A DNA stretch of 64,000 nt, from positions 208,010 to 272,009 of the forward strand of contig CAWFGU010000024.1 in the NCBI GenBank assembly GCA_963815505.1. Reading direction: 5' to 3'. The stretch comes from CAXBBB01 sp963815505 (GTDB taxonomy: Bacteria > Bacteroidota > Rhodothermia > Rhodothermales > BA12). Under the pieces are notes generated by a model that saw only the letters and a program-made list of their open reading frames with translations, was not told the origin of the DNA and ran no database searches. The first letter of the stretch is position 1. Each line of letters starts with the position of its first letter. A program made the translations under genes and the position numbers. Of the stretch, positions 63,212 through 64,000 are shown one piece after another.

Positions 63212-64000
63212 ATGCTCCGACTCGCCCTCGCTGCCGCCGTCTTCTACTCATCGCCTGTGACGCTGCGGCGCCTGATTTTGCGGACCAACCCGCCGGCGGG
63301 CCGGCGGCTCCGGGTCGACGAACCCGGGCCGAAGCTGTCCGAAACGATTGCCGATGGACTGGTCGCCTGGCGAAAAGCAGGGGCGATCCAGGGCGGCGCT
63401 TCGTGCGCGAGTTGCCACGCGCCGGACGCCTTCGACCTGGCCTACTTCGACTTTGACGACGAGACGATCCGCCGACGCGTCGCGCCGCACCTACGAGTGG
63501 GACGCTCATCGTTGCCCTGGTTGGGGCGATCCGCGTGCGGGACCGGATCACGCCGCGCGATCACCGCACGCACCGCCCCTTTCAGCCTGGCGGCACGTGT
63601 GCTCGCCGGAGCGCAGTAGCCGAGCGAGATCTTGCGTTCGGGCGGCAGGTGGTGGATGCCGGGCTGGGTGTCGATCCGGTCCTGTCGTCCCAGGCGGCGC
63701 GGCGCGAGCGCGACCGCTGGATGGCGTCGAACCCACGCACGTTTCCCATCGGAATGGCGCTCAACCGGTGGAGCGAATACCGGCACCAGGCGACGCGTCG
63801 ATCGCCGACTGGCTGCCCTGACCTGCCGCGTGTCGCCCACGACGCCGAGGCGCAGCGCGACCTGTTCGCCGCCCACGACGCCTACCTCGCCGATCCCACC
63901 GACGACGCGCTGTTCGAACTCCTCGACGCGTTGGATGACCTGACGACGAGCGGGTTCGATGAACCGGAGGCCGGTTCATGAAGGACAAGTACGGCTCGGT
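63212..64000 (+). CDS. Cytochrome c lipoprotein, partial and broken by several frameshifts
   Basis: ATG 63212 starts a signal peptide (MLRLALAAA) that continues in another frame as VLLLIACDAAAPDFADQPAG, a lipobox (LIAC). After a second shift comes RVDEPGPKLSETIADGLVAW and the c-type heme site GGASCASCHAPDAFDLAYFD (CxxCH). Further pieces: ALVGAIRVRDRITPRDHRTH, RPFQPGGT, AERDLAFGRQVVDAGL, PRTFPIGMALNRWSE, SIADWLP and DLPRVAHDAEAQRDLFAAHD, AYLADPTDD, then MKDKYGSV at the window edge. About six frame changes. Only one heme site is visible. It resembles large periplasmic cytochrome c proteins of Bacteroidota; the rest lies outside the window. Confidence 0.6.

Overview
The window looks like chromosome from a high-GC member of the Rhodothermota (the Rhodothermus / Salinibacter / Rubricoccaceae side of the Bacteroidota superphylum). 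Three things point there. At least four secreted proteins carry type IX secretion (T9SS) type-A sorting tails. The primary sigma factor is the short Bacteroidota type without region 1.1. A tRNA-Gln, prs, rplY and pth follow one another as in that group. Assignment below phylum is inference. No phage, plasmid, transposase or CRISPR array was seen.

Layout. 0-8.4 kb: end of an NTF2-like gene, a flavin disulfide oxidoreductase, then on the minus strand a permease/M1 peptidase fusion, a membrane PP2C phosphatase and a DUF421 protein. 8.6-13.2 kb: nadE, phhA with acylphosphatase, a DUF5362-like protein, htpX. 13.2-20 kb: two tandem paralogous T9SS proteins and a CPA2 antiporter. 20-27.4 kb: two small lipoproteins, a GDPD lipoprotein, a DUF493 protein, a GH13 branching-type enzyme, an AP2-like DNA-binding protein in an AT-rich setting, prmC and an SDR. 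27.5-36.7 kb: glucan phosphorylase, a degraded secreted protein, HAD phosphatase, metallophosphoesterase, the pyruvate dehydrogenase genes (E1alpha, E1beta, E2) with palindromic repeats between them, and a DPM1-like glycosyltransferase. 36.8-41.3 kb: two divergent, badly broken secreted-protein genes. 41.3-49.5 kb: typA, DUF6503 lipoprotein, beta-barrel, alkaline phosphatase, rpoD, and a lipoprotein built from two copies of a four-cysteine domain. 49.9-60.6 kb: tRNA-Gln, prs, rplY, pth, membrane pyrophosphatase hppA, a third T9SS protein, mutS2. 61-64 kb: ABC exporter, tiny membrane protein and a cytochrome c lipoprotein, all frame-broken, the last running off the end.

Themes. Central metabolism (PDH, NAD synthesis, PRPP, glucan turnover, PPi-driven ion pumping), translation quality (pth, prmC, rplY, typA) and a large secreted/lipoprotein complement dominate.

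Caution. About twenty genes, including normally essential ones (pdhA, pdhC, typA, mutS2), are broken by single-base frame changes. Nearly all are repaired by removing one base, and the repaired lengths fit the families. This looks like insertion-biased sequencing error, not decay; coordinates of broken genes below span the repaired gene. Start codons were chosen by homology-like landmarks (signal peptides, conserved N-termini) and not by ribosome-binding-site scoring.
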